DNA from: JAFGLZ01 sp964622545
Lineage (GTDB): Bacteria; Planctomycetota; Phycisphaerae; UBA1845; JAFGLZ01
Direction: 5' to 3'
Assembly: GCA_964622545.1 (NCBI GenBank)
Contig: CAZUQM010000027.1
Location: forward strand, 29,300 to 93,299
Length of the DNA: 64,000 nt
Shown: positions 18,823 to 29,244 of the stretch, piece after piece
How positions within the stretch are numbered: position 1 is the stretch's first letter
Layout of the letters: the number at the start of each line of letters is the position of its first letter
The notes under the pieces: model-generated
Seen by the model: only the letters and a program-made list of their open reading frames with translations
What the model was told of the DNA's origin: nothing
Database searches by the model: none
Program-made: the position numbers and the translations under genes

Positions 18823-19943
18823 AATTCAAGGTCCTCTAGACGCTGTCTCAGGTGCGCCTCCATTTGGTTGGCCAGGTCGACATACACGGCGGTCTCGGCA
18901 CCGATGGGGTCGTCGATGTCGCCCTGGGGATCCAGTAGCTCCGCCTTGCCCTGTGCTGTCGGCATGAGTTGGTTCACGGCATCGAGATGTCGTCCCGTCA
19001 TGGTGAAGACGTAGTCGGCCCCGTTGAGCAGCTCTGGCGTGAGCACCTGGGCCTGATGGCGGGAGATGTCGATATCCATGGCCGCGCAAGCCTCCACGGC
19101 CTCCGCCGAGGCGGGGCTGCCCGTCATGCCGTACGTCCCCGCCGAGCTGACCACGATGCCCCGGTCCTCCAACTCGTCGGGCTTGCAGCCGATGCGTTCG
19201 GCCAGCAGCTTTCGACAGATGCCCTCGGCCATTGGGCTTCGGCAGGTGTTGCCCGTGCATACGAAGACGATGTTTGTGGTCAGCATCTTGCGCACCATGC
19301 GTTCGTCATACACGCCCTCGCGGACGATGTCGGCCCGGTCGCCCTCGACGCGCACAATAGTAGACGCCTTGGCATAACGGCAACGGCCCGCGTCAAGCAC
19401 CACGTCAATCTCACCATCGAGGTACGCCATGGCTTCCACGGCGTTGACGGCCGGCGCCTGACCGGCCGGGTTCGCGCTGGCCGCGACGATGGGCACGTCC
19501 AGCAGATCGAGCAGGGCCGTGGCCACCGGGGCGTTGGGGCAACGCAAGCCTATGGTACCGTTGCGGTATATTCCTGCCATCGCCTCGGGACTGACCTGCT
19601 CGGCCACCGGGGCGTCATGGGGTCCGGTTACGGAGAAGATCAGTGTCAGCGGTCCGGGCCAGCCCTTTCGAACGAGTTGTGCGCCGGTTCTCGACAACTC
19701 GGGTACATACTGATGCAAGCGGTCTTTTCGGGCTATGTGCACCGTAAACGGCTTGTCGGCTGGGCGATTCTTGACCTCGCGAAGCCGCTGCATCGCCTTT
19801 GGATCCGCGGCGTTGGCGGCCAGCCCGTAGACCGTTTCGGTCGGGAAGACGACCAGACCACCCTCCTGGAGCACCGCCGCCGCCTTTCGGACGGCCTGCT
19901 CGGTGCCTGTTCCGCCGTCAGCTTTCCACGTCTCAGTCGTCAT
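18819..19943 (-). CDS. fusion of threonylcarbamoyl-AMP synthase (Sua5/TsaC) and low-MW protein phosphatase (YwlE-like)
   Basis: 374 residues in two domains. Residues 12-210 are a Sua5/YrdC domain (FPTETVYGLAANA, KNRPADKPFTVHI, SANPAGQAPA), which makes threonylcarbamoyl-AMP for the t6A37 modification of tRNAs. Residues 221-374 are a low-molecular-weight phosphatase with the P-loop VCTGNTCRS: nucleophile C229 and R235, with the acidic DIDDP region near 347-351 for the general acid. The P-loop has Thr233 where tyrosine phosphatases have Ile/Val; in Bacillus YwlE that Thr (T11) confers phosphoarginine specificity. Fusion of the two is unusual outside a few lineages. It is translationally coupled to rpiB. 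Confidence 0.9.
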   Translation of the reverse strand: MTTETWKADGGTGTEQAVRKAAAVLQEGGLVVFPTETVYGLAANAADPKAMQRLREVKNRPADKPFTVHIARKDRLHQYVPELSRTGAQLVRKGWPGPLTLIFSVTGPHDAPVAEQVSPEAMAGIYRNGTIGLRCPNAPVATALLDLLDVPIVAASANPAGQAPAVNAVEAMAYLDGEIDVVLDAGRCRYAKASTIVRVEGDRADIVREGVYDERMVRKMLTTNIVFVCTGNTCRSPMAEGICRKLLAERIGCKPDELEDRGIVVSSAGTYGMTGSPASAEAVEACAAMDIDISRHQAQVLTPELLNGADYVFTMTGRHLDAVNQLMPTAQGKAELLDPQGDIDDPIGAETAVYVDLANQMEAHLRQRLEDLEL

Positions 19944-20014
19944 CGCAAGACATAACCTTCAAAGAGATTATGCAGAGATGGGGGCGGTCGGTCAAGGCGG
20001 GCGGCCCTGCCAGA

Positions 20015-20040
20015 GTGCCCCGGGAAGCCTCGGGGCGCAC
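20015..20040. terminator. hairpin downstream of the candidate selenoprotein gene
   Basis: GCCCCG (20017-20022) pairs with CGGGGC (20031-20036), and the flanking GTG/CAC can extend the stem with a bulge. It lies between two minus-strand genes and could be an attenuator or terminator; there is no T-tract. Confidence 0.3.
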
Positions 20041-20093
20041 GTCAGAAGCGTGCCCGGGGCGCACGGCTCAGGAGGCGATGGCCCCTGCCGGAA

Positions 20094-21521
20094 TCACAGA
20101 TCGAGCTCGGCCGCGATGACCTTGTCGACCTTGAGGGGGCTGCTCGGCCAATCGGGGATGACCTTGGCCTTGCCTTTGATGGATGAGGGTACTCGCCACG
20201 AGTACGAGCAGGTGAAGCCTCAACCATACTCGAACTTGCCGGAATGGATTGTCTTACCGGCGGCGTTGACGATCTTGAAGCGGGGCGCCGGCGGGCGCTG
20301 ATGCCGTTTGCCTGACGAAAGGGAGGCGACCTCGCGGCCGGCCTGGTCAAGGACGTTGAGCTGCAGATGCAGGGTGGACGATCGACCGCGACCCTGTGAG
20401 GCATCGACGGTCAAACCCAGCGGACCGCCGACGTCGAGCCTGGTGGTCTCTTCGGCCTTGATCTCGAACGGCGCTTTGGCCGCGGTGTCTCGCGTGTACA
20501 GACTCACGCCACCGTGTTGGTACCGATAGGCGTAGACATAGTAGCCGCCCACCGGCAGGATCAGATCGCGCTGTGACTCGTCGACCCATTTCGTGGCGAA
20601 CTCAGGACCTACGATGGATACCTCGGCCACGCCCTCGGGGACGGTCAGCTTGCCCAGCTTGGGCTGAACGACCTGGATGCGAACCGAAGCGCCGTCTCGG
20701 GCGATGTCCAACTCGTACCAGGTCTCGCCCAGCCGAACGAGCCGCGTCAACCAACGGTTCTCGGCGCCCATGTCGTAGAAGTAGGTGGGCTCGAAGCGTC
20801 CGTTGCTGTTGGCATCGAACAGGATCTGTGAGGCGACGTAGAAATCCAGCTTGCCGCGGTTGGCGTCGGTGATCTCCGGCACCGATCGGAATTCGCTCTT
20901 GAGCTTGGGATCGGCCCGGGTGATGCCGATTGGGACCTCCACGTCTCCGAACGCGACCTTGCCCGTCAGGAGCGTCACATCCGCGACGCGGATGTGCGGT
21001 CGGCCGCGGTGCTGATAGATATGCAGGGCCAGCCACCGAGGCGACCCCTTTGCCCCCTTCACCGGACCGATCGCGACCGGCATGACCATCGCCAACAGGT
21101 AGTCGTCTTGCCGGTGCTGGATCTGGACCGACTTTTGCCCCTGACGCAGATGGAACTGCTCGGCGTCGTCGAAACGGCTGTCGCCGTTGGCATCGACCAG
21201 GAGCCAGTCGTAGACCGTATCGTCGCTGGCCTTCTTGGCGAGTACGACGGCGATCTTGCGCCCCTCGGCCAGATCCGGCGGCATCGTGGTCTCGGCCACC
21301 TGGGCGGCCTCGAAACCCTCCAGCCCGCCCTGTCGGGTGCGGAATCGCGGGGTCCGCCGCATCGGGAGCCCGCCGAAGCGCCGCATATCGCATTCCAGCG
21401 GCTTGCGGACAAGCTGGAAGGTCCGCGGCTCGCTACGGGTCGGTCCCTGCTCGGCCCGGCCCGGCCTGGAGCTCGCGCCGAGCATCAGCGCCAGGACGAT
21501 GATCCATCGTGTGAGATTCAT
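20094..21521 (-). CDS. secreted protein with in-frame TGA, candidate selenoprotein
   Basis: The uninterrupted frame covers 433 residues (21521 to a TGA at 20220-20222). The same frame then continues for 41 codons with high-GC third positions to a second TGA at 20094-20096. The junction reads KFEYG-stop-GFTCSYSWRVP, so a redox pair U-x3-C would result from selenocysteine insertion (total 475 residues). An N-terminal signal peptide (to about residue 23) predicts export. The body has two short acidic loops like EF-hand loops (D110-x-N112-x-D114...E121, and FDANSNGRFE near 240). No family is recognised. A simple nonsense mutation or sequencing error is the alternative; see the SECIS-like hairpin entry. 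The annotated range includes the continuation. Confidence 0.65.
20184..20222 (-). promoter_or_regulatory. SECIS-like hairpin starting at the in-frame TGA
   Basis: On the minus strand, TGAGG (20222-20218, containing the TGA) pairs with CCTCA (20188-20184). Inside, GTACTCG (20205-20199) and CGAGTAC (20195-20189) form a perfect 7-bp stem with loop TGG (20198-20196). The apical loop lies 21 bases after the TGA and has G at its second position. This agrees with the published bacterial SECIS pattern: loop about 16-37 bases from UGA, small loop, G among the first two loop bases. Such hairpins can occur by chance in GC-rich coding DNA. Confidence 0.45.
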
Positions 21522-21614
21522 ATCGCGACCTATGAAACGATCCGCCGTGTCCCCAAACCTCTACCATTGTAGAGTGCCGATCGCCGCCGACAAGGCGTTG
21601 GATGCGACGGTCGC

Positions 21615-22616
21615 CTACCGCGGCCGCCAGGTGAACGTGCGCTCTCGCTCCAGCAGGCCGTCATGGCTGTTCGAGCCGATGTACTGGTTGCCGAGGTAGC
21701 GGCTGCCGGCGCCGCCTCGGGTCAGGACGAAGACGTTGTGCGGGCAGCACCCTACGTAGTCGCGCTTGGGTCGCTTGCCGCGATCGCGGGTCACGTCGAA
21801 GGGGATCCAACCGTACGGCGGCAGGTAGATTTCGGCCCAGCGATGGTAGACCCGATCGGAGACGGGCCAGGACCGGCCCCACGTACGACGACAACACGTC
21901 CCGCCGGCGAACCGAGTCGGGATGCCGACCGCGCGACACAGGCCGCAGAACAGGTAGCTGAATTCGGAGCAACTGCCCGTGCCGCGCCGCAGCACGACGG
22001 AGGCCTTGTCCCAGCGACCATCGCGGACGTAGCGCATGCCGGCGACGAAGTCGTGGATGGCCATCACCTGGTCGAGCAGGTTGGTTCGACCGTCGACCAA
22101 TCTGGCGGCCGTGGCCTGGATGTCCTCCGAACCGAGGTCATAGGCCGAGCGGACGTCCGAGGTATAGAGCTCGCGGATGCTCGACGGAATGTCCGACAGC
22201 TCGCCGATGCGCTTGCGATCCAGCGCGATTCGGCGACCGGGATGGAGCGTCACCTCGGCCTCGAACCCGACCTCGGCCGTGCCGCCCGGCTCGATGCGGG
22301 GCAACGTGATCTGGCAGATCTCCTGGCCGTACCGGTCGGTCACTTTGCGCTGCTCGGCGTCGGGCTCCGTGACGTTGATGCGAAACGCGTGCACCTCTTG
22401 ATGCGTGCAGTCGGTGGGCAGGGGGATATAGACGCGCACGTTCCGGGCCGCACGACCGGTCGGGTTCGCGAGTCGATAGCGGTACGTCACCTGGTAGGAC
22501 GCGTCCGCGCGGGCAGGTGCAGCGGCGAGGACCGCGATGAGCAGCGCGGGCCACACGCCCCTTCGCCAAGTGCGGGCATGTGTCGCGGGCGCGGACCGAT
22601 GGATCAACCTCCCCAT
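21615..22616 (-). CDS. secreted transglutaminase-like cysteine protease-fold protein
   Basis: 333 residues from the ATG at 22616, which has GGAG 7-8 bases upstream; the frame is open to 22730. A signal peptide ends at APARA near residue 37. Residues 40-150 are beta-rich (NPTGRAARNVRVYIPLPTD). The transglutaminase core follows, with the catalytic Cys in GTGSCSEFSYLFCGLCRAVGIPTRF, His in YHRWAEIYLP and Asp in GWIPFDVTRD. Bacterial members act as proteases or amide-modifying enzymes on the outer side of the membrane. It lies upstream of the candidate selenoprotein on the same strand. Confidence 0.87.
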   Translation of the reverse strand: MGRLIHRSAPATHARTWRRGVWPALLIAVLAAAPARADASYQVTYRYRLANPTGRAARNVRVYIPLPTDCTHQEVHAFRINVTEPDAEQRKVTDRYGQEICQITLPRIEPGGTAEVGFEAEVTLHPGRRIALDRKRIGELSDIPSSIRELYTSDVRSAYDLGSEDIQATAARLVDGRTNLLDQVMAIHDFVAGMRYVRDGRWDKASVVLRRGTGSCSEFSYLFCGLCRAVGIPTRFAGGTCCRRTWGRSWPVSDRVYHRWAEIYLPPYGWIPFDVTRDRGKRPKRDYVGCCPHNVFVLTRGGAGSRYLGNQYIGSNSHDGLLERERTFTWRPR

Positions 22617-22897
22617 GAATGCTCTCCACGACTCGCCGGACGTTGTTACGGACCTGCCTCGGGACAGCGCCGCCGTGGCGTCGCAAAACGGTCGAACGCC
22701 GTCGGATGGCGAACCTCGCGGCCCCCTCAAGGTATCGGGCAGTTCATGGTACGACGTTTACTATAGCGGAACAACGTTATCGGGCCCAGCCCCAGCCGGG
22801 ATTGGGCCGTCTCGTCTGCCCGTGTGAGGTTCGGCGTCGGGGCGGCGGTCGTCGGCCTGTTCCCTTTCGGGCCGATCTGGTTTCTACTGTGGCTGAC

Positions 22898-24043
22898 ATG
22901 ATCGAAGGCCGCAACATCGTCTGCATCGCCAGCAATTGGTTCTACGATCCGACCAGCAAGCACCAGGTGATGACGCTGCTGGCCGAGCGGAACCACATCG
23001 TCTGGGTGAACTACCACGGCACACGGCGTGTCCGGGCGTCGGCCGCGGACGTTCGCACGGTGGTCACACGGCTGGGCGAGGTCTTCGCCGGGTCGAAGCA
23101 GGTATCCGAGCGCATCACGGTCGTTACGCCGATGGTCCTGCCGATGCCGGGATCGGGCTGGGCCCGATCGATCAACCGATGGCTGCTCGTGAGGCAGTTG
23201 CGGTCGGTGCTGAGGGACCTGCCGGAGGGGCCCGTGCAGCTCTGGAGCTTCGCCCCGGACGTGGCCTACCTGGCGGGACGATTCGGTGAAGAGCGGCTGA
23301 TCTACTACTGCGTCGACGAGTTCAGCGCGTTCGAGGGTTACGATGCCGACGCGATCTCGCGCCTCGAGCGCGAGCTGATCGATCGGGCGGACCTCGTGGT
23401 TACCACGTCGCGACAGCTCTACGAGGCCAAGTCACAGCATCATGCGAACACGCACCTGGTCACGCACGGTGTGGATTACGAGCCTTTCGCCCAGGCCACG
23501 GATCCGGACATGCCCATCCCGGAGGACGTCGCGTCGCTCCCGGCGCCACGCCTAGGCTTCTTCGGGCTGATTCAGGAATGGGTGGACCTCGATCTGCTCG
23601 TCGAGTTGGCGCGTCGACGCACCGAGTGGTCGATCGTGCTGATCGGCGAGCTGCGCACCAAGCTTCCCGAGGGGGATCGTCCCGCGAACCTGCACGTGTT
23701 GGGACGGCGGGAGTACACCTCGTTGCCCGGTTACTGTCGAGCGTTCGACGTCGGGCTCATCCCGTTCCGCATCAACGAGCTGACACGCAACGTGAACCCG
23801 ATCAAGCTGCGCGAGTACCTGGCCGCGGGGCTGCCGGTCGTCTCGACGCCCTTGCCCGAGGTGTCGGCGTATGCCTCGTTGGTGGAGATCGCCGACGGCG
23901 TCGACGCGTTCGAGCAGGCGTGCGAGCGAGCCCTGGCGGCGGCGGACGCCGCGTCCGTCGAGCGGCGTCAATCCGCGATGCGGGCCGAGACGTGGCGGGC
24001 GAAGGTCGAGACGCTGAGCGAGCTCGTCGCGTCGACCGCTTGA
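22898..24043 (+). CDS. glycosyltransferase, GT-B fold (GT4-like)
   Basis: 381 residues from ATG 22898; the frame is open from 22619, but the glycosyltransferase fold begins at NIVCIASNWFYD. The middle contains ERELIDRADLVVTTSRQLYEAK, typical of the acceptor-to-donor domain hinge. The C-terminal donor-binding domain has LGFFGLIQEWVDLDLL and KLREYLAAGLPVVSTPLPEV, with the Glu of the family consensus replaced by the REYLA arrangement seen in many GT4/GT1 members. It probably builds a surface polysaccharide or glycolipid. It starts divergently from the transglutaminase gene; no strong ribosome-binding site precedes the ATG. Confidence 0.82.
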   Translation: MIEGRNIVCIASNWFYDPTSKHQVMTLLAERNHIVWVNYHGTRRVRASAADVRTVVTRLGEVFAGSKQVSERITVVTPMVLPMPGSGWARSINRWLLVRQLRSVLRDLPEGPVQLWSFAPDVAYLAGRFGEERLIYYCVDEFSAFEGYDADAISRLERELIDRADLVVTTSRQLYEAKSQHHANTHLVTHGVDYEPFAQATDPDMPIPEDVASLPAPRLGFFGLIQEWVDLDLLVELARRRTEWSIVLIGELRTKLPEGDRPANLHVLGRREYTSLPGYCRAFDVGLIPFRINELTRNVNPIKLREYLAAGLPVVSTPLPEVSAYASLVEIADGVDAFEQACERALAAADAASVERRQSAMRAETWRAKVETLSELVASTA

Positions 24044-24100
24044 GCCGTGGGGGCTAAGCCCTGTCTGAAGGTTGATGGCTCAGTGGATGAGCACCTCGAT

Positions 24101-24213
24101 AAGCCCGCTGAAGCGGGCTTCGGCTGAATAGGAGGGGGGACGGATCGTAACCGGCCATAAAAGGGCCGGCCTATCGGCCCGCCTTCGGCGGGTCGGCCCG
24201 TTGAAACGGGCCG
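24101..24213. repeat. cluster of REP-like palindromes
   Basis: Four hairpins occur in 113 bases: AAGCCCGC-TGAA-GCGGGCTT (24101-24120), CCGGCC/GGCCGG (24151-24169), CCCGCC-TTC-GGCGGG (24178-24192) and CGGCCCG-TTGAAA-CGGGCCG (24194-24213). Loops with TGAA or TTGAAA recur. They look like dispersed extragenic palindromes or convergent-transcript terminators. Confidence 0.55.
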
Positions 24214-24314
24214 TGGCGTTGTGGCGAATCATCCCTGATCGAAACGCCCCTCCTCGAAGGGCATTTTCAAGCAGACGCTGGTATTTCGTTTCAGATATAT
24301 CGTGACTACGTGCT

Positions 24315-24366
24315 CGAGCCGCGGCATTCATGCCGCGCGGGCGCGCCGGATGAATCCGGCGGCTCG
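24315..24366. repeat. three-way-junction palindrome element
   Basis: An outer stem CGAGCC (24315-24320) with GGCTCG (24361-24366) encloses two perfect hairpins: GCGGCA-TTCA-TGCCGC (24321-24336) and GCCGGA-TGAA-TCCGGC (24345-24360). The two loops are reverse complements, so the inner hairpins read as related units in opposite orientation. Confidence 0.55.
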
Positions 24367-24473
24367 GGCAGTTTCGTTACGGTGGGGCAGCGGGGCTCGC
24401 TGGCGTCACGGCTCGGCAGGAGCCTCGCCGTCCCGATGTGAACCCCCTAAAACGAATCTGGCGGGGGCTAGCC

Positions 24474-26060
<1,587 letters not shown>

Positions 26061-26207
26061 CGCGCCTGTCCTCACGGGACCATCATAACATGACGGCTCG
26101 CCGATTGCCGCAGGTCCCTTACCACACCCAGATGACGGGCTCGTCATTGACAAGCCATCATGACGGTCCTGTAATGCCGGTTGGCGCTAGCGAAGCTCAA
26201 CGATCCC

Positions 26208-27323
26208 ATGGCCACGAACGCACACATCTGTCTGGTCGCCGACGACGACTGCCTCGAGCGCTTCGGCTCGGCGGTGCGTCAGCTCTGCGTCGGGCTGATC
26301 GACGAGGCAATCCGCACCACGGTGGTGGGGCCCCAATCCACCGACCTGGGCAGCTTGCAGTTCGGACCTGTTAGGATCGAGCAATACCGACCGCTATCCT
26401 GGTGGCGACGCAAGCGGGTGCTGGCCGATCTCGTCGCCCGGCTGGCCAGCAACCCGCCGACTGTGATCCACGCCCAGTCGGGCGGGACGGTCGATCTCGC
26501 CGTCCACCTGGCCGAGGCCCTGGATGTGCCGCTTGCGGTCACCCTGACGGGCACGCAGGAGCTCACCGAGGAATCCGAGCCGTTGCTGAGGTCGGCGGCG
26601 CTCATCATCGCCGTCAGCGAACCGATCCGAACGCAGGCCATTCAGCGGTTGCGGCGCAGCGGCGAGGATATCGTCCGTATCCCGTGGGGCGTTCGGGCCG
26701 AGCGGGAGCCCACCTGCTTTATCGATGAGGAGAAGATCCCGACGATCGTTGCGATCGGATCGTTGACGGAGGGTTGCGGGCTGGAGCATGTGATCGACGC
26801 GATGGATCGGCTCGTGCGAAGCGGCCAGCAGGCGGTGCTGTTCATCCTCGGCGGCGGGCCGCTCGAGAGCCGGCTGTTCCAGCAGGTGAACCGACTGGGC
26901 TTGAGCGAGCGGGTCACCTTCGTCGGGCCCTTTCAGACGTGGTCGTCCGTGCTCGAGGGCGCCGACATCTACCTCGTGCCGGCCGCTCAAGGGCTGTTGA
27001 CGATCCATCCGATCGCGGCCATGGCGTCCGGTCTGGTGTTGGCGGCGGCCGAGTCGGGCGATCACGATTGCCTGCACGACGGCAAGACCGCCAGGGTGTA
27101 CGATCCGCCCAGCCCCGAGATGCTCGCGGCGGTGCTGGCCGAGATCATGAGCGATCGGGATGAATCCAGGCGGCTGGCCGCGATGGCCCAACACTACGCC
27201 ACCGAGAACCACCGCATCAGCACGATGGTCGCCGACACGATCCAGGCTTACCGCAGGTTGGCCTTGGACAGCGAGACGATCCGTTTGCCCTCGCAGACCG
27301 CGAGCCGAGCCGGCGACACCTGA
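26208..27323 (+). CDS. glycosyltransferase family 4-like
   Basis: 371 residues. The GT-B N-terminal domain includes NPPTVIHAQSGGTVDLAV and VTLTGTQELTE, and the donor-binding domain has IVAIGSLTEGCGLEHVIDAMDRL, FILGGGPLESRL and GADIYLVPAAQGLLTIHPIAAMASG. The usual E-x7-E donor motif is altered, since the expected first Glu is in a Gln/Gly context. It is diverged from the other glycosyltransferase at 22898. The start is uncertain: ATG at 26208 begins just before the first strand, and an upstream TTG at 26181 is possible; neither has a clear ribosome-binding site. It starts divergently from the histidine kinase. Confidence 0.8.
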   Translation: MATNAHICLVADDDCLERFGSAVRQLCVGLIDEAIRTTVVGPQSTDLGSLQFGPVRIEQYRPLSWWRRKRVLADLVARLASNPPTVIHAQSGGTVDLAVHLAEALDVPLAVTLTGTQELTEESEPLLRSAALIIAVSEPIRTQAIQRLRRSGEDIVRIPWGVRAEREPTCFIDEEKIPTIVAIGSLTEGCGLEHVIDAMDRLVRSGQQAVLFILGGGPLESRLFQQVNRLGLSERVTFVGPFQTWSSVLEGADIYLVPAAQGLLTIHPIAAMASGLVLAAAESGDHDCLHDGKTARVYDPPSPEMLAAVLAEIMSDRDESRRLAAMAQHYATENHRISTMVADTIQAYRRLALDSETIRLPSQTASRAGDT

Positions 27324-27699
27324 GCCCGGCCGCCGCGCTGACCGGGAGGTGGCGAGTCCGTCACAGCGACTCCACACGGCTTCTCCCGCTCCCGATTCGG
27401 GCCTCTCACGTCGATGGAGCCCAACCCGATCCGGCGCGTCTGGATGCCAGGGGTTGTCACGGCGCGCCCGTTGGGATACACCTTAGGCGCCGTGTGAGCG
27501 GGGGGAGGGCTTCATCCATGTGGTGACGACACCCTTACGGGCCGGGCGAGGCCCGACAATGGTCGCGATCGTCACCCATCGGGACCATTCGCTAGCCTGG
27601 GCTCAGGCATCCAATAGGGAAACGACGGCGCGGTCGTCCGAGACAGCAAACATCCAGACAGCACCAGGTCTCGCTGATCCGCAAAACCGAGGTGGATCC
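27324..27699. other. spacer upstream of transhydrogenase operon
   Basis: 376 bases without a supported gene. The frame of pntAA is open through its last 180 bases but has no transhydrogenase character. It should hold the operon promoter; no -35/-10 pair with good spacing or known riboswitch was recognised. Confidence 0.35.
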
Positions 27700-28956
27700 A
27701 TGATCATCGGCGTAGCCAAAGAGACGTACCCCAACGAGAGGCGGGTCGCACTGATTCCTGCGTCGGTCTCGGGACTCACGAAGATTGGGGCTGAAATCAT
27801 CGCTGAGCCGGGATGTGGCACGGCCTCTGGTTTTCCGGATCAAGAGTACAAGGATAAGGGTGTACGCTTCTGCGCCGACCGCGCGGAGGTCTTCAGCCAG
27901 GCCGACGTGTTGGCCCAGGTCCGCACCTTCCCGGCGAATCCGGACGAAGGGCAGTCGGATCTCGAGCTGCACCAGTCGGGCCAGATCGTGATCGGGACGG
28001 CCGATCCCCTGACGGCCGGCGACCAGATCAAGTCCCTGGCCGAGCGGCAGGTCACGCTGTTCGCGATGGAGCTCATGCCGCGGATCACCCGTGCCCAGAG
28101 CATGGATGTGCTCAGCTCGATGGCGTCCATCGCGGGCTACCAGGCCGTGATCATGGCCGCGGAGGCGTTGCCCAAGATGCTGCCGATGATGATGACGGCC
28201 GCGGGCACGATCAAGGCCGCCCGGGTGTTCGTCATCGGGGCGGGTGTGGCCGGCTTGCAGGCGATCGCCACGGCCAAGCGTCTCGGTGCGGTCGTGCAGG
28301 CGTATGATCTTCGACCGGTCGTCAAGGAGCAGGTCGAGAGTCTCGGCGCCAAGTTCGTGGAGATGGAGCTCGAGGTCGGTGATTCCGAGGACAAGGGCGG
28401 CTACGCCAAGGCGATGGACGAGGAGTTCTATCGCAAGCAGCGCGAGCTGATGGCCCGCGTCGTGTCCGAGAGCGACATCGTCATCACCACCGCGGCCATA
28501 CCCGGCAAGAAGGCCCCCGTGCTTGTGACCGAGGAGATGGTCAAGGGGATGCCCCCGGGCTCGGTGATCGTCGACCTCGCGGCCGAGCGAGGGGGCAACT
28601 GCGAGCTGACCAAGCTCGACGACACGGTCGAGGCCCACGGCGTGACGATCCTCGGTCCGGGCAATCTTCCCAGCACGACGGCCTACCATGCCAGCCAGAT
28701 GTACGCTAAGAACATCCAAACCTTCATCGAGCACCTGGTCGACGACGGCCAGATCGAGATCGATACCGAGGACGAGATCACGAGAGACACGCTGGTTTGT
28801 CGCGACGGCGAGATCGTCCAGGCGCACGTGCGTGAGGTGATGGGGCTCGAGCCGATCGAGACCGCGGGCGCCGTGGCGGGCGAGACGTCCGAACAGGCGG
28901 GCGAATCCAATGAGGCCGAGGCATCGGCCGAGAGCAACGAAGGGAGCACGAGCTGA
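27700..28956 (+). CDS. pntAA: proton-translocating NAD(P) transhydrogenase subunit alpha part 1 (dI)
   Basis: 418 residues. IGVAKETYPNERRVAL opens the alanine-dehydrogenase/PntA fold, and the NAD-binding Rossmann motif is VIGAGVAGLQAIATAKRLGA with the acidic YDLRPVVKEQVESLG after it. ITTAAIPGKKAP and VDLAAERGGNCE are also typical. The C-terminal ~35 residues are an Ala/Glu/Ser-rich tail. dI binds NADH and exchanges hydride with dIII of PntB. ATG 27700 is preceded by GAGGTGG. Its stop overlaps the pntAB start. The alpha subunit is split into two genes, as in Rhodospirillum and many other bacteria. Confidence 0.95.
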   Translation: MIIGVAKETYPNERRVALIPASVSGLTKIGAEIIAEPGCGTASGFPDQEYKDKGVRFCADRAEVFSQADVLAQVRTFPANPDEGQSDLELHQSGQIVIGTADPLTAGDQIKSLAERQVTLFAMELMPRITRAQSMDVLSSMASIAGYQAVIMAAEALPKMLPMMMTAAGTIKAARVFVIGAGVAGLQAIATAKRLGAVVQAYDLRPVVKEQVESLGAKFVEMELEVGDSEDKGGYAKAMDEEFYRKQRELMARVVSESDIVITTAAIPGKKAPVLVTEEMVKGMPPGSVIVDLAAERGGNCELTKLDDTVEAHGVTILGPGNLPSTTAYHASQMYAKNIQTFIEHLVDDGQIEIDTEDEITRDTLVCRDGEIVQAHVREVMGLEPIETAGAVAGETSEQAGESNEAEASAESNEGSTS

Positions 28957-29240
28957 TGGACCCGACGCTCATCATGCTGCTGACCGTGTTCATGCTGGCG
29001 GTCTTCGTCGGCTTCGAGATCATCACCAAGGTGCCGCCGACGCTGCACACGCCGCTGATGTCCGGGTCGAACGCGATCTCGGGCATTACGCTGGTCGGGG
29101 CCGTCCTATCGGCCGGTCACGTGCATCCGATTCTGACACAGGTGTTGGGCTTCCTGGCCGTCACGATGGCCACGATCAACGTGGTGGGCGGCTACACCGT
29201 GACCCACCGGATGCTGAGCATGTTCAAGAAGAAGGGCTAG
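28956..29240 (+). CDS. pntAB: NAD(P) transhydrogenase subunit alpha part 2 (membrane)
   Basis: 94 residues with three hydrophobic segments, corresponding to the membrane helices of the C-terminal part of undivided PntA. KVPPTLHTPLMSGSNAISGI is the diagnostic conserved segment at the start of the second helix. It overlaps the pntAA stop (TGATG) and is separated from pntB by four bases. Together with PntB it forms the proton channel. Confidence 0.95.
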   Translation: MDPTLIMLLTVFMLAVFVGFEIITKVPPTLHTPLMSGSNAISGITLVGAVLSAGHVHPILTQVLGFLAVTMATINVVGGYTVTHRMLSMFKKKG

Positions 29241-29244
29241 AGCC

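Larger units (their letters stand above)
24044..24473. other. gene-free region dense in palindromes
   Basis: About 430 bases between a glycosyltransferase and a convergent histidine kinase. It is occupied largely by short perfect palindromes, detailed separately (24101-24366). No coding potential was found. Confidence 0.6.
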
